A stretch of 56,310 nucleotides of DNA from an uncultured Prevotellaceae bacterium (GCA_947166155.1 CAMVDC010000002.1:1-56310); one strand, 5' to 3'. Shown: positions 27,557-36,591, counted from the stretch's first letter. The notes: generated from the sequence alone by a model not told the origin. A program made the numbers and translations.

Positions 27557-28457
27557 ATCGTGGATGGTGTGTTAAGAGTTCTTCGCGCAGGTGAGTGGTG
27601 TCGATGTGCATGTAAATCTCGGTGGTGGATATCGACTCGTGTCCCAGCATGGCCTGTATGGCTCTGAGGTTGGCTCCCCCCTCGAGCAGGCTGGTAGCAA
27701 ACGAGTGTCGGAAGGTGTGGGGGCTCACCGTCTTCTTGATGCCGGCGCGCTCCACCAGTTCCTTCACCAAGTGGAACACCATGATGCGCGAGAGGTGTTG
27801 CTTCCTGCGCTGGCTCACAAATACATAGTCTTCCTCGCCCGGCTTGAGTTCGAGGTGGCAGCGGTCTGTGAAGTACAGTTCGAGTTCGTGTATCGCTTTA
27901 TCGGATATTGGCACCAGCCGTTGCTTCGACCCCTTGCCCATCACTCTGATGAATCCCTGCTCGAGGTAGAGGTCGGACAGGCGTAGCAGACACAGTTCGC
28001 TCACTCGCAGGCCACAGCTGAACAGTGTTTCGATTATGGCCTTGTTGCGCTGCCCCTCGGCCGTCGAGAGGTCGATTGCCGCCTCGATGCGGTCAACCTC
28101 GTCGACCGTGAGCACGTCGGGCAGGTGTTGCGGTTTCTGCGGAAGGTCGAGCAGCTCGGTGGGGTCGGTGTCGAGTTCGCCCGTCATGATAAGGAATTTG
28201 TAGAAACTCCTCACTCCCATCAGTATTCGGTAGAGCGATGTGGGGCATATGTCGATGTCGGTAAGCAGCGATGCAAATGCCTGGAAGTCCTCGAGCCGGG
28301 CCTCCATGGGGTCGACCTTGCGCTCATCCATGAATTTCATAAACTTGTCGAGGTCGCGCATGTAAGCCTCCACGGTGTTTGCCGCGAAAGCCTTCTCCAG
28401 TTTCAGGTACTGATAATAGCGGCGAAGCAGTGCCGCGGTCGATTTCTTGTCTTGCAT
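27537..28457 (-). CDS. xerD: Site-specific tyrosine recombinase XerD
   Basis: 306 residues. An N-terminal SAM-like core-binding domain (about 1-100) is followed by the catalytic tyrosine recombinase domain. The active-site set is complete: Arg151 (GLRVSEL), Lys175 (GKGSKQR), His247 and Arg250 (HTFRHSFA), His273 (GHESISTTEIY) and the nucleophile Tyr282. With a partner Xer it resolves chromosome dimers at dif under FtsK control. XerC is the only serious alternative; sequence flavour favours XerD. Its 3' end overlaps the DUF4250 gene. Confidence 0.93.
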   Translation of the reverse strand: MQDKKSTAALLRRYYQYLKLEKAFAANTVEAYMRDLDKFMKFMDERKVDPMEARLEDFQAFASLLTDIDICPTSLYRILMGVRSFYKFLIMTGELDTDPTELLDLPQKPQHLPDVLTVDEVDRIEAAIDLSTAEGQRNKAIIETLFSCGLRVSELCLLRLSDLYLEQGFIRVMGKGSKQRLVPISDKAIHELELYFTDRCHLELKPGEEDYVFVSQRRKQHLSRIMVFHLVKELVERAGIKKTVSPHTFRHSFATSLLEGGANLRAIQAMLGHESISTTEIYMHIDTTHLREELLTHHPRYAQHSI

Positions 28458-28475
28458 TGGTGCCGATTTTGCCTA

Positions 28476-28483
28476 CAAAGTTA
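28476..28483 (-). promoter_or_regulatory. Probable -7 box for xerD
   Basis: Minus strand TAACTTTG, 19 bp before the xerD ATG, implying a leader of only about 12 nt. A TTTG at 28511-28508 is 24 bp away, longer than usual. Confidence 0.55.
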
Positions 28484-28692
28484 CGAAACATTGCCGAGAT
28501 GTGAAAGCAAAAAGTGGAAAAACAAATCAACTGTCATCAAATCAACCGTAAATCGCCGTCCGCCATGCAGCCGACGACTAAATACACCTTATTCTTATTA
28601 TATATAGGCCCGAATCGTGCTTAAAAGTGAAAAAAACACATAAAAAACATTAAAAGTGCAGTGCGGATGGTGGCAAGTCGGGAAAATAGTTG

Positions 28693-28700
28693 TAATTTTG
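28693..28700 (+). promoter_or_regulatory. -7 box that decides the DUF6242 start
   Basis: TAATTTTG matches TAnnTTTG. Transcription would start near 28707, downstream of an in-frame ATG at 28702, so that ATG cannot be used; the ATG at 28729 is the first in the message. Confidence 0.65.
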
Positions 28701-28728
28701 CATGATAAAAATACACGCAACACAGCAA

Positions 28729-30063
28729 ATGAACAGATACATCAAGCATATCGCAGCCTATGTGCTGGCAATATCGGTCGGCATCGGGGCGGCATCATGT
28801 CTGGGCGACGACGATGTGGAGATATCGGCAAAATGCTTCATCGACTCATTCTCGGTAGGCGACATCACGACGGCATTCCACACCACCACGGCTCAGGGCA
28901 TCGACAGCATATACAAACGCACCATCGACGGAAAGAACGTGAGGTTTAACATCGACCAAATCGAAGGTCACATCTATTCGGTCGATTCACTCCCTGCATG
29001 GGTCGACCTCTCGAGGGTAGTGCCGTCAATCAGTTACAACGGCACACTTTACGTCAATATCGACTCGGTATACTACCCAATCACCGGCAGCGGCGACTCG
29101 ATCAACTTTGAGAAACCCGTGGAATTCATGGTGGTGGCAACCGACGGAGTGTCATACAAACACTACACAGTCGATATATCACACGTGGCCATAGCCCCCG
29201 ACTCACTGCTGTGGACAACCATTGCCGACCACAACCTCGCCGACATCAGCGACCGATGGCTCGGAACATTCGGCGGACGGCTCACCGTCATCGGCACCAT
29301 CGATGGCAACACTGTCTACACCACCAGCCCTGACGCAATGACATGGAGCACACCGCAAACCATAGTCACACCATCCGACGAGCAAATCGTCACATCGACA
29401 ATAGTTACATTCCAAGGGAAACTATATGCCAACGATACCGACGGCAACATATTCACCACAACCGACGTGGCACACTGGGACAAAGTGGGTCAACACACTG
29501 TGTCGCGACTCCTGACCGCCGACCCATACTACCTATATGCCATCGATGCCGCCGACGGCAACATCATAGCCACATCCGACCTCAGCTCCTGGCAGGTTGT
29601 AAGCCATCGCAACCTCGACCGCCTGCCACTGACCGACGTCACTACATTTGCATACCCTGCACGCACCAACCCCAACATATATGTCAACGTGATGCTCGGC
29701 ATCAATCCGCAGGTCGAGAATGCAGTGGCATGGTATAAGATAGCCACCGCCGACGAAAGCCACCAGACATGGGACTACATAAACATCACATCCGAGAATG
29801 CATACCCCATGCCAGGCGTGGCACCACTCTCAGCCTTCAGGCTCGACGATGCACTGTTTGCCATGCCAGGCACCAACAGCCAGTTCTATCGAAGCGACGA
29901 CAACGGAATCACATGGCACCCCGTGACCCGATACCAGTTCCCGCCAACAGGACTGAAAGCCTACAAGGCAGTCAGCATCACTGCAATCGACAACACCGTG
30001 TGGATGATGCAAAGCACCGACAACCACCGCATCAACATATGGAAGGGACGACTCAACCGATGA
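28729..30063 (+). CDS. DUF6242 domain lipoprotein (beta-propeller)
   Basis: 444 residues from the ATG at 28729. The start MNRYIKHIAAYVLAISVGIGA ends in ASCLGDDD, a lipobox with the +1 cysteine followed by acidic residues, so the protein is a surface or periplasmic lipoprotein. The N-terminal third (about 25-165) looks like the cadherin-like beta-sandwich of DUF6242 (YKRTIDGKNVRFNIDQIEGHIYSVDSLP is written here in parts: YKRTIDGKNVRF, then IYSVDSLP). The rest is a WTT/TWS/SSW repeat beta-propeller of the type also found in sialidase or photosynthesis-assembly proteins. No enzymatic residues were recognised. It is the first gene of the envelope block, 146 bp upstream of the DUF6089 gene, with a 23-bp repeat array between. 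Confidence 0.8.
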   Translation: MNRYIKHIAAYVLAISVGIGAASCLGDDDVEISAKCFIDSFSVGDITTAFHTTTAQGIDSIYKRTIDGKNVRFNIDQIEGHIYSVDSLPAWVDLSRVVPSISYNGTLYVNIDSVYYPITGSGDSINFEKPVEFMVVATDGVSYKHYTVDISHVAIAPDSLLWTTIADHNLADISDRWLGTFGGRLTVIGTIDGNTVYTTSPDAMTWSTPQTIVTPSDEQIVTSTIVTFQGKLYANDTDGNIFTTTDVAHWDKVGQHTVSRLLTADPYYLYAIDAADGNIIATSDLSSWQVVSHRNLDRLPLTDVTTFAYPARTNPNIYVNVMLGINPQVENAVAWYKIATADESHQTWDYINITSENAYPMPGVAPLSAFRLDDALFAMPGTNSQFYRSDDNGITWHPVTRYQFPPTGLKAYKAVSITAIDNTVWMMQSTDNHRINIWKGRLNR

Positions 30064-30095
30064 GACCCGCACGCATTCCGGCGTGAATAAACCAC

Positions 30096-30186
30096 AAACG
30101 CTGCAGGAATAACCCCACAGCTTTTGCTGCAATAACCCCACAGCATTTGCTGCAACAACCCCACAGCTTTCGCTGCAATAACTCAC
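30096..30186. repeat. 23-bp tandem repeat array, 4 units
   Basis: Units at 30096, 30119, 30142 and 30165 share GCTGCAATAACCCCACAGC and a variable TTTT/ATTT/TTTC centre; the last unit is 22 bp. The GCTTTTGCTGCAA part resembles TTTTGCTGCGA in the array at 36031. It lies between the DUF6242 and DUF6089 genes. Confidence 0.9.
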
Positions 30187-30209
30187 AACGAATATCTACA
30201 CCACGACGC

Positions 30210-30875
30210 ATGAAACAGATATTGGCAATAGCACTGAGCCTCGTCATGGCCACAAGCCTGCAGGCACAGGAACTGGAATACAAGATGGAACTGGGCGGCC
30301 TGCTCGGAGCCAACTTCTATCTGGGCGATGCCAACTACTCCACACTCTACAAGAACACCCATCCTGCGGCTGGCATCATGGCTCGATACAACATGAATCC
30401 ACGCATGGCGCTGAAGTTCGACCTGGCTGCCACCAAGATATCGGGCAATGCACTCGATGGTCCGACACGATATCCAGAAGCACCCGCCGAGCAATCGTGG
30501 CAGTTCTCAAACACACTGGTCGACCTCTCGTGCCAATACGAACTCAACGCATGGGCCTACGGCACAGGGCAGGGATTCAAAGGCACCCGACGCCTCACAC
30601 CATACATACAGATGGGACTCGGATTCACCTATGCAGCCAGCACCCTCACAATGCACATACCACTGGGCATCGGAGTGAAATACAAACTCAAGGAACGATG
30701 GAACTGCGGAGTGGACTGGACGGTAAGACTGAGCATGAGCGACAAACTCGACGGCATCAGCGACCCCTACAACATAAAGAGCGGACTGCTCAAAAACAAG
30801 GACTCATACTCAATGACAGTGTTCTACATATCATACGACTTATTCCCAAAATACCGAGAATGTAACAATGACTAA
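30210..30875 (+). CDS. DUF6089 outer-membrane beta-barrel protein
   Basis: 221 residues from the ATG at 30210, which gives the signal peptide [20 protein letters not shown]. An upstream in-frame start at 30147 would place repeat-array sequence into the protein and is rejected. The mature part has alternating amphipathic strands ([40 protein letters not shown]) ending [13 protein letters not shown], typical of small outer-membrane barrels. In Bacteroidetes this family is routinely encoded just ahead of uppS and bamA, suggesting a role in outer-membrane biogenesis, but no molecular function is known to me. It overlaps uppS by 8 bp. Confidence 0.88.
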   Translation: MKQILAIALSLVMATSLQAQELEYKMELGGLLGANFYLGDANYSTLYKNTHPAAGIMARYNMNPRMALKFDLAATKISGNALDGPTRYPEAPAEQSWQFSNTLVDLSCQYELNAWAYGTGQGFKGTRRLTPYIQMGLGFTYAASTLTMHIPLGIGVKYKLKERWNCGVDWTVRLSMSDKLDGISDPYNIKSGLLKNKDSYSMTVFYISYDLFPKYRECNND

Positions 30876-31614
30876 AGAGTTAGACCGCAACCGCATACCA
30901 CGCCACGTGGCCATCATCATGGACGGCAACGGACGATGGGCTAAAGCACAAGGAAAAGAACGTACAGCCGGACACCAGCAGGGTGCTTGGCAAGTGCATA
31001 CAATAATGGAAGAGGCAACCCGACTGGGAATTGACTACCTCACACTCTATACCTTCTCGACCGAGAACTGGAACCGTCCGGCCGAAGAGATTGGAACCCT
31101 CATGTCCATATTGCTGAAACACATAGAGGAAGAGGTGTTCGTCAAGAACAACGCACGCTTCATGGTGATAGGCGACGTGAAACGACTGCCACAAAATGTG
31201 CAGGACGCCATGGCACACCTCATCGAAGTGACTCGCAACAACACCGGCACATGCATGGTGGCTGCACTCAGCTACTCGTCGAAGTGGGAGATAACCAAGG
31301 CCGTGAAAGAGATTGCAACCGAGGCTGCCGAAGGGAAACTCGACCCTGCAACAATCGACGAGCACGTTTTCGAGCAGCACCTCGAGACACGCGGAATACC
31401 CGACCCGGAACTCCTCATACGAACCGGAGGCGAACTGCGACTGAGCAACTACCTGCTGTGGCAGTGCGCCTATTCAGAACTCTACTTCACCGACACATAT
31501 TGGCCCGACTTCGGTGTCGAAGACTTCCACAAAGCCATCATAAGCTATCAGGGACGTCAACGCCGATATGGCAAGACTGGCGAACAGATTGAGAAAGAGG
31601 GCTCACAACTGTAG
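30868..31614 (+). CDS. uppS: Isoprenyl transferase / undecaprenyl diphosphate synthase
   Basis: 248 residues of the cis-prenyltransferase family. The catalytic Asp19 lies in [10 protein letters not shown]; further family motifs are FSTENWNRP, and [24 protein letters not shown] near the C-terminus (written in parts: [11 protein letters not shown] and AYSELYF). It condenses farnesyl diphosphate with isopentenyl diphosphate to the C55 carrier lipid for peptidoglycan and surface glycans, drawing on the isoprenoid pathway that dxs starts. It overlaps the DUF6089 gene by 8 bp and precedes bamA by 31 bp. Confidence 0.96.
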   Translation: MTKELDRNRIPRHVAIIMDGNGRWAKAQGKERTAGHQQGAWQVHTIMEEATRLGIDYLTLYTFSTENWNRPAEEIGTLMSILLKHIEEEVFVKNNARFMVIGDVKRLPQNVQDAMAHLIEVTRNNTGTCMVAALSYSSKWEITKAVKEIATEAAEGKLDPATIDEHVFEQHLETRGIPDPELLIRTGGELRLSNYLLWQCAYSELYFTDTYWPDFGVEDFHKAIISYQGRQRRYGKTGEQIEKEGSQL

Positions 31615-31645
31615 ACAATCGACAAAACATCGAACAAGTTAAGAA

Positions 31646-34303
31646 ATGACAATAACAACCAAACAGATACGAATACTCACCCTGGCGGGGCTGTTGCTGA
31701 CCGTAGGCCTGTCCACACTCAAGGCACAGGACACTAAACCTACCATCATATATGGTCAGAAACACGACTATGTGGTGGGAGGCATAACCATCGAGGCAGC
31801 CAACGAAGGCGTGAAGAACTACTCTGAAAGCGTGCTCAAGAGCATATCAGGCCTCTCGGTAGGCGACTATGTGAGTGTGCCAGGCGACGATATCACCAAC
31901 GTAGTGAAGAAGTATTGGAACTACGGACTCTTCTCCAACGTGAGAATCGAAGCCAGCGAAATACGCGGCGACAGCATATTCCTCAACATCGTGCTGGCAG
32001 TAAGGCCCAAGGTGTCGGAAGTGAACATCAACGGAGTGAAGAAAACCGAACGCGACGAACTGGCAACCAAGATAGGCATCGTGAAGGGTACGCAGCTCAC
32101 ACCGAATATGCTCAATAACGCCAGCGACATCATACACCGTTACTTCGACGAGAAAGGCTACAAGAACGTAGAGGTCGAACTGGTGCAGAAAGACGATATC
32201 GCCCACGACGACCAGCTCATCGTCGATGTCAATATCAACAAGAACGAGAAGGTAAGAGTCAACAAGATATACATCACCGGTAACAACAACATAGCACGCA
32301 AGAAGTTCACAGGCAACCTCTTCTCGGGCGGACTGCTCAAGAAAACCAACGAGCGAGGATGGAAGAGCCTGTTCAAGGCAAAGAAGTTCATCGCCGACAA
32401 ATACGAGGAAGACAAAGAACGCATCATCGAGAAGTACAACGAACTGGGATTCCGCGATGCATATATCAAGGCCGACAGCGTGGTCAGTGCAGGCGAAAAC
32501 CTGGTCGACGTATACATACACATCGACGAAGGGCAGAAATACTACCTGCGCCACATCGACTGGATAGGCAACACCATCTACAACTCCGACGTCCTAAGCA
32601 AGGCACTCGATATGCATCGAGGTGACATCTACAACCAGACACTCCTCAGGAAACGCCTGCAAGAAGACGACCAGTCGATAGGCAACCAATACTACAACCA
32701 CGGCTACGTGTTCAGCCACGTCGAATATGCCGAGGCAGAAGTCGACGGCGACTCCATCGACCTCGAGATACGCATCGAGGAAGGCAAGCAAGCCACCATC
32801 AACAAGATACAGATCTACGGCAACGACCGAGTATATGAGGACGTGGTGCGTCGCGAGCTCAAACTCAAGCCCGGCGACCTCTTCACCATGGACTCGTTCA
32901 AGGAAACGGCACGCGAGATAAGCCAGATGGGACACTTCGACCCCGAAGCACTAAACCCCGGCGAATGGATCGAAGCCAACCGCGAGTCGAGCACCGTGGA
33001 TCTTAACATAGGCCTCACACCAAAGCCCAGCGACCAGGTCGAGTTCTCACTCGGATGGGGACAGAATGGTGTGATAGGAAAGATAGGACTTAAGTTCACC
33101 AACTTCTCGATGGCCAACCTCCTGGGACGCGGACGCAACCGCCGAGGCATACTGCCGCAAGGCGACGGACAGCAACTCGAAATCAGCGGCTCAACCAACG
33201 GAAGCTACTATCAGTCCTACAACATATCATTCTCCGACGGATGGTTTGGAGGCAAACGCCCTAACTCACTCTCGGTATCGGCATTCTATTCACGACAGAC
33301 CGACGTGAGCAGCAGTTACTACAACAGCAACTACTACAACTCCTACATGTCATACCTCTACGGATATGGCAACTACAACAACTCATACTACAACAACTAT
33401 TCGTCGTACTACGACCCCGACAAATACCTGCAACTCTTCGGATTCTCCGTCGGGTGGGGTAAGCGACTCACATGGCCCGACAACAACTTCTACCTCCGAG
33501 CCTACCTGTCCTACACTCGCTACATGCTCAAGGACTGGGAGTACTTCCTCATCACCAACGGAAACTGCAACAACATAAACCTCACCCTGCAGCTTACACG
33601 GGCATCGACCGACAACATGATCTACCCACACCGCGGATCGGAAATCACCTTCTCCGTAAGCGCCACACCTCCCTACTCACTGTGGGACGGGGTTGACTAC
33701 TCAAGCCTCGCATCCACCTACGGCGATGCAAGCTATCAGCGCGACCTGCAGAAGAAATACCGATGGATTGAATACCACAAGTGGAAGTTCAACTCCAAGT
33801 TCTACACCCCGCTCGGCAGTGGCAGCAAGTGTTTCGTGCTCATGACCCGCTTCGACCTCGGATTCCTCGGACACTACAACAAAGACAAGCGCTCACCATT
33901 CGAGACCTTCTACGTGGGCGGCGACGGCATGTCGGGCTACAGCACCAGCTACTACACCGAGACCATAGCACTGCGTGGTTACGAAAACGGAGCACTGACC
34001 CCCAACGTGGGATATGAAGGCTATGCCTACTCGCGCCTCGGCCTCGAACTCCGCTACCCCTTCCTGCTCGAAGGACAGACCAACATCTACGGCCTCGCAT
34101 TCATCGAGGGCGGTAATGCATGGAACGACATACGCAAGTTCAACCCATTCGACATGAAACGCTCGGCAGGAGTGGGAGTCCGACTCTTCCTCCCAATGGT
34201 CGGCATGATGGGAATCGATTACGCCTACGGATTCGACAAAGTGTTCGGCTCCTCAAGCCCAGGCGGAGGACACTTCCACTTCGTGCTCGGACAAGAGTTC
34301 TGA
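31646..34303 (+). CDS. bamA: Outer membrane protein assembly factor BamA
   Basis: 885 residues with signal peptide ending LKAQ. Five POTRA domains occupy about residues 40-460 (for example VSEVNINGVKKTERDEL, VRVNKIYITGNNNI, INKIQIYGNDRVYEDVVRRE), followed by the Omp85 barrel. The conserved L6 region appears as GGDGMSGYSTSYY...LRGYENG, and the last strand ends HFHFVLGQEF with the usual terminal aromatic. In the barrel, about residues 555-595, is a loop made almost only of Y, N and S. BamA folds and inserts outer-membrane barrels; the two Skp-like chaperones downstream deliver clients to it. Confidence 0.97.
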   Translation: MTITTKQIRILTLAGLLLTVGLSTLKAQDTKPTIIYGQKHDYVVGGITIEAANEGVKNYSESVLKSISGLSVGDYVSVPGDDITNVVKKYWNYGLFSNVRIEASEIRGDSIFLNIVLAVRPKVSEVNINGVKKTERDELATKIGIVKGTQLTPNMLNNASDIIHRYFDEKGYKNVEVELVQKDDIAHDDQLIVDVNINKNEKVRVNKIYITGNNNIARKKFTGNLFSGGLLKKTNERGWKSLFKAKKFIADKYEEDKERIIEKYNELGFRDAYIKADSVVSAGENLVDVYIHIDEGQKYYLRHIDWIGNTIYNSDVLSKALDMHRGDIYNQTLLRKRLQEDDQSIGNQYYNHGYVFSHVEYAEAEVDGDSIDLEIRIEEGKQATINKIQIYGNDRVYEDVVRRELKLKPGDLFTMDSFKETAREISQMGHFDPEALNPGEWIEANRESSTVDLNIGLTPKPSDQVEFSLGWGQNGVIGKIGLKFTNFSMANLLGRGRNRRGILPQGDGQQLEISGSTNGSYYQSYNISFSDGWFGGKRPNSLSVSAFYSRQTDVSSSYYNSNYYNSYMSYLYGYGNYNNSYYNNYSSYYDPDKYLQLFGFSVGWGKRLTWPDNNFYLRAYLSYTRYMLKDWEYFLITNGNCNNINLTLQLTRASTDNMIYPHRGSEITFSVSATPPYSLWDGVDYSSLASTYGDASYQRDLQKKYRWIEYHKWKFNSKFYTPLGSGSKCFVLMTRFDLGFLGHYNKDKRSPFETFYVGGDGMSGYSTSYYTETIALRGYENGALTPNVGYEGYAYSRLGLELRYPFLLEGQTNIYGLAFIEGGNAWNDIRKFNPFDMKRSAGVGVRLFLPMVGMMGIDYAYGFDKVFGSSSPGGGHFHFVLGQEF

Positions 34304-34313
34304 TGAACCCCTC

Positions 34314-34470
34314 TCTTATCTCCCCGAAGGGGAGAAGATACCATCCGGATGGAGATGAACCTCCCATAACCCCTCCCAAGGAGGGGAATACCATCCGGAA
34401 GGAAATGAATAAATAGTAAATGTATAAATAGAAATAAATCGTAAATAGTAAATCCGTAAATAGTAAATAA
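34314..34470. repeat. Intergenic repeat block, copy 1 (bamA-ompH gap)
   Basis: The gap contains CTCCCC/GGGGAG and CCCCTCCCAAGGAGGGG hairpins, the words ATACCATCCGGAtGG and CCATCCGGAAGGAAATG, then AT-rich AAATAGTAAAT repeats leading directly into the ATGAAGAAACT start of ompH. The same ordered elements recur at 34998-35241 before the second ompH gene, so the leader was duplicated with the gene. Confidence 0.85.
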
Positions 34471-34474
34471 GATT

Positions 34475-34987
34475 ATGAAGAAACTGATAATCCTCGCCAT
34501 GTGCATACTGACCAGCACAGCGGTCAGCGCACAAAAGTTTGCACTCGTCGACATGGAGTACATACTCAAGAACGTGCCCGCCTACGAGCGAGCCAACGAA
34601 CAGCTCAACCAAATATCCAAGAAATGGGAAGGCGAAGTAGAAGCACTCGTGCAGGAAGCCGAAACCATGTATAAGAAATACCAGTCGGAAGTAGTCTTCC
34701 TCTCCGACGCACAAAAGCAGAAAGCCGAGCAAGCCATCATGGAAAAGGAAAAGGCAGCCAGCGACCTGCGCAAGAAATACTTCACCAGCGATGGCGAACT
34801 CTACAAGAAACGCCAGAGCCTCATGGCACCAATCCAAGACGAGATATACAACGCCATCAAGGACATCGCCGACCAACGCGGATACCAACTCGTACACGAC
34901 CGCGCATCAGCAGGCAGCATCATCTATGCATCACCCAAAATCGACATCAGCGACGAAGTGCTCCAGAAGTTAGGTTACAGCTATTGA
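34475..34987 (+). CDS. Skp/OmpH-family periplasmic chaperone, copy 1
   Basis: 170 residues. Signal peptide MKKLIILAMCILTSTAVSAQ, then the OmpH pattern: KFALVDMEYILKNVPAYERAN, a long coiled-coil arm (about 45-120, rich in K, E, A and Q), and a returning strand QLVHDRASAGSIIYASPKIDIS. Skp-type trimers hold unfolded outer-membrane proteins in the periplasm and pass them to BamA, encoded just upstream. The second copy differs clearly in sequence, so the two are paralogues with possibly different clients. Confidence 0.92.
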   Translation: MKKLIILAMCILTSTAVSAQKFALVDMEYILKNVPAYERANEQLNQISKKWEGEVEALVQEAETMYKKYQSEVVFLSDAQKQKAEQAIMEKEKAASDLRKKYFTSDGELYKKRQSLMAPIQDEIYNAIKDIADQRGYQLVHDRASAGSIIYASPKIDISDEVLQKLGYSY

Positions 34988-34997
34988 GCACACAGGC

Positions 34998-35241
34998 CAC
35001 GAGGGGACTACGTCCGGATGGAAATAAAACCTCCCCTAACCCCTCCCAAGGCCCCCCTCTTATCCCCCCAAGGGGGGAGGATGCCATCCGGAAGGAAATG
35101 AATAAATAGTAAATGTATAAATAGAAATAAATAGGAACCTTTTGGAGCAGCGAGTGCAGAGTGAAGTTTACTTCAACTATGCCGAGTCGTGACAAAAGCG
35201 AACGAAGTTAAATAGTAAATCCGTAAATAGTAAATAAGATT
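34998..35241. repeat. Intergenic repeat block, copy 2, with inserted dyad element
   Basis: It repeats copy 1 (TCCGGATGGA, CCCCTCCCAAGG, CCCCCCAAGGGGGG, CCGGAAGGAAATG, AAATAGTAAAT) but carries an extra segment of about 75 bp at roughly 35134-35210. The insert contains the perfect dyad TGAAGTTTACTTCA (35162-35175), flanked by GCGAGTGCAGAG and ATGCCGAGTCGTG. The insert splits the AT-rich part that is continuous in copy 1, so it looks like a later-arriving interspersed element. Confidence 0.82.
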
Positions 35242-35751
35242 ATGAAGAAACTCATTCTAATCGCACTCGTGCTCATGCCACTGAGTGCTGTGGCGCAACA
35301 GAAGTTTGCACACATCAACGCCAGCGAGGTATTCGCAGCTATGCCCGAAACCACAACCGCACAAACCGAACTCCAGACACTGCAGACACAGTATCAGGAG
35401 GAATTCCAGCGACTGCAAGACGAACTCCGTACCAAGTACGAAGACTATCAGAAAAACGAAGCCACACTGCCCGACGCCACCAAGCAACGCCGTCAGCAGG
35501 AACTGCAAGACCTCAACCAGCGACTCGAAGAGTTTGCACAGAAAAGCGAGCAAGACATCCAAACAAAATACCAGGAGAAACTCGCACCAATCCACGAGAA
35601 ACTCTTCAACGCAATCAAGGAAGTAGGCACAGCCGGCGGATACATCTATGTCGTCGACATCTCCGCACAGGCAACACCAATCCTCTTCTTCAACGAGACA
35701 CTCAGCACCGACGTCACCAGTCAGGTGAAAGCAAAACTCGGCATCAAGTAA
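35242..35751 (+). CDS. Skp/OmpH-family periplasmic chaperone, copy 2
   Basis: 169 residues. Signal peptide MKKLILIALVLMPLSAVAQ; mature start QKFAHINASEVFAAMPETTTAQ, a long Q/E-rich coiled coil (about 40-125) and a closing strand GGYIYVVDISAQATPILFF. Length and layout match the first copy, but the coiled coil is richer in glutamine. It ends the bamA block and is followed by a strong terminator. A role as a chaperone for BamA clients is inferred from family and position. Confidence 0.92.
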   Translation: MKKLILIALVLMPLSAVAQQKFAHINASEVFAAMPETTTAQTELQTLQTQYQEEFQRLQDELRTKYEDYQKNEATLPDATKQRRQQELQDLNQRLEEFAQKSEQDIQTKYQEKLAPIHEKLFNAIKEVGTAGGYIYVVDISAQATPILFFNETLSTDVTSQVKAKLGIK

Positions 35752-35786
35752 GAGAACCATCTCCTACACACACACGTCCACACACA

Positions 35787-35836
35787 CCATCCCCTGCATA
35801 CCGGCCATCGCCCTATGCAGGGGATGGCTGTTTTTT
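35787..35836 (+). terminator. Terminator after the second ompH gene
   Basis: A 14-bp perfect stem CCATCCCCTGCATA/TATGCAGGGGATGG with a 13-nt loop, followed by CTG and six T residues. It closes the envelope-assembly transcript, 36 bp past the stop. Confidence 0.93.
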
Positions 35837-35920
35837 CCCAACCCCCTCCAGCCAGCCATACCGCCGCCCACGTTCGGGAGCATCGAAGCCGCTACCATCA
35901 AAACAACCATCCCCCCATAC

Positions 35921-36258
35921 ATTTTGCTGAGTGCATACACCAATTTCACTGAAAGTACATACTAATTTCATTACGAGCACATACTAATTTCATTGCGAGC
36001 ATACACCAATTTCCCTGCTAGTGCGGAGTAATTTTGCTGCGAGTGCACAAGAAAACTTTAATTTGCGACGCAATTTATTAAATTTGCGACGCAAATTCAT
36101 TAATTTTCGGTGGAAAATTAATAAAACTGCGTCGCAAATTAAAGAATTACTCCGCACTCGCAGCAAAATCACTCCGCACTCGCAGGGAAATTAGTGCGCA
36201 CTCTCGACATAATTACTCCGCGCTTGCAGCAAAATTACTCTGCACTCGCAAGTTTTCT
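35921..36258. repeat. Opposed 22-bp arrays around a central palindrome
   Basis: Left half: six units with exact 22-bp period (35921, 35943, 35965, 35987, 36009, 36031), each starting ATTT and moving from GCTGAGTGC to GCTGCGAGTGC and TGCGGAGTA. Right half: five 22-bp units (36149, 36171, 36193, 36215, 36237), mostly ACTCCGCACTCGCAG, which is the reverse complement of the left type. Between them (36053-36148) lies a long imperfect palindrome: TTTGCGACGCA and TGCGTCGCAAA arms, then ATTAATTTTC/GAAAATTAAT closing on a GGTG loop at 36109-36112. The element sits between convergent genes in a gap of 840 bp (35752-36591) without any supported gene. Confidence 0.95.
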
Positions 36259-36297
36259 TGTGTTTGCTTACCTTGAAACATGTGATGGTTTTCGGCT

Positions 36298-36425
36298 GGT
36301 GGTATGTGTGGATGTGTGGTGAGATGGATGGCGATATGTGTTGTTGTCGTGGTGGATGGTTGGTGGTATGTGTGGATGTGTGGTAAGATGGATGGCGATA
36401 TGTGTTGTTGTCGTGTTGGATGTGG
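36298..36425. repeat. 64-bp direct duplication, G/T-rich
   Basis: Two near-identical 64-bp copies (36298-36361 and 36362-36425) beginning GGTGGTATGTGTGGATG. The plus strand is strongly G/T-rich. It lies downstream of the tonB-like gene (minus). No start-supported coding frame fits; the rest of 36426-36591 is similar G/T-rich sequence without a recognisable terminator. Confidence 0.85.
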
Positions 36426-36591
36426 GGCAGTGATAATGGTACTCCGACGTGCAACAAAACAGGACACCGACCTACAATGCTGGTTGGCTTTGTGGGTCGG
36501 TGTGGTTATGGTTGGTGTTGTTGATGCTGCCTTGTGGTGTGATGTTGTGGTTGTGGGTTGCCTTGTGGTGTAGATTTGTGTGGATGGGGGG

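Noticed and set aside
28702..28729. ATG at 28702 as start of the DUF6242 gene
   Set aside because: It precedes the expected transcription start and would put nine residues in front of a perfect lipoprotein signal.
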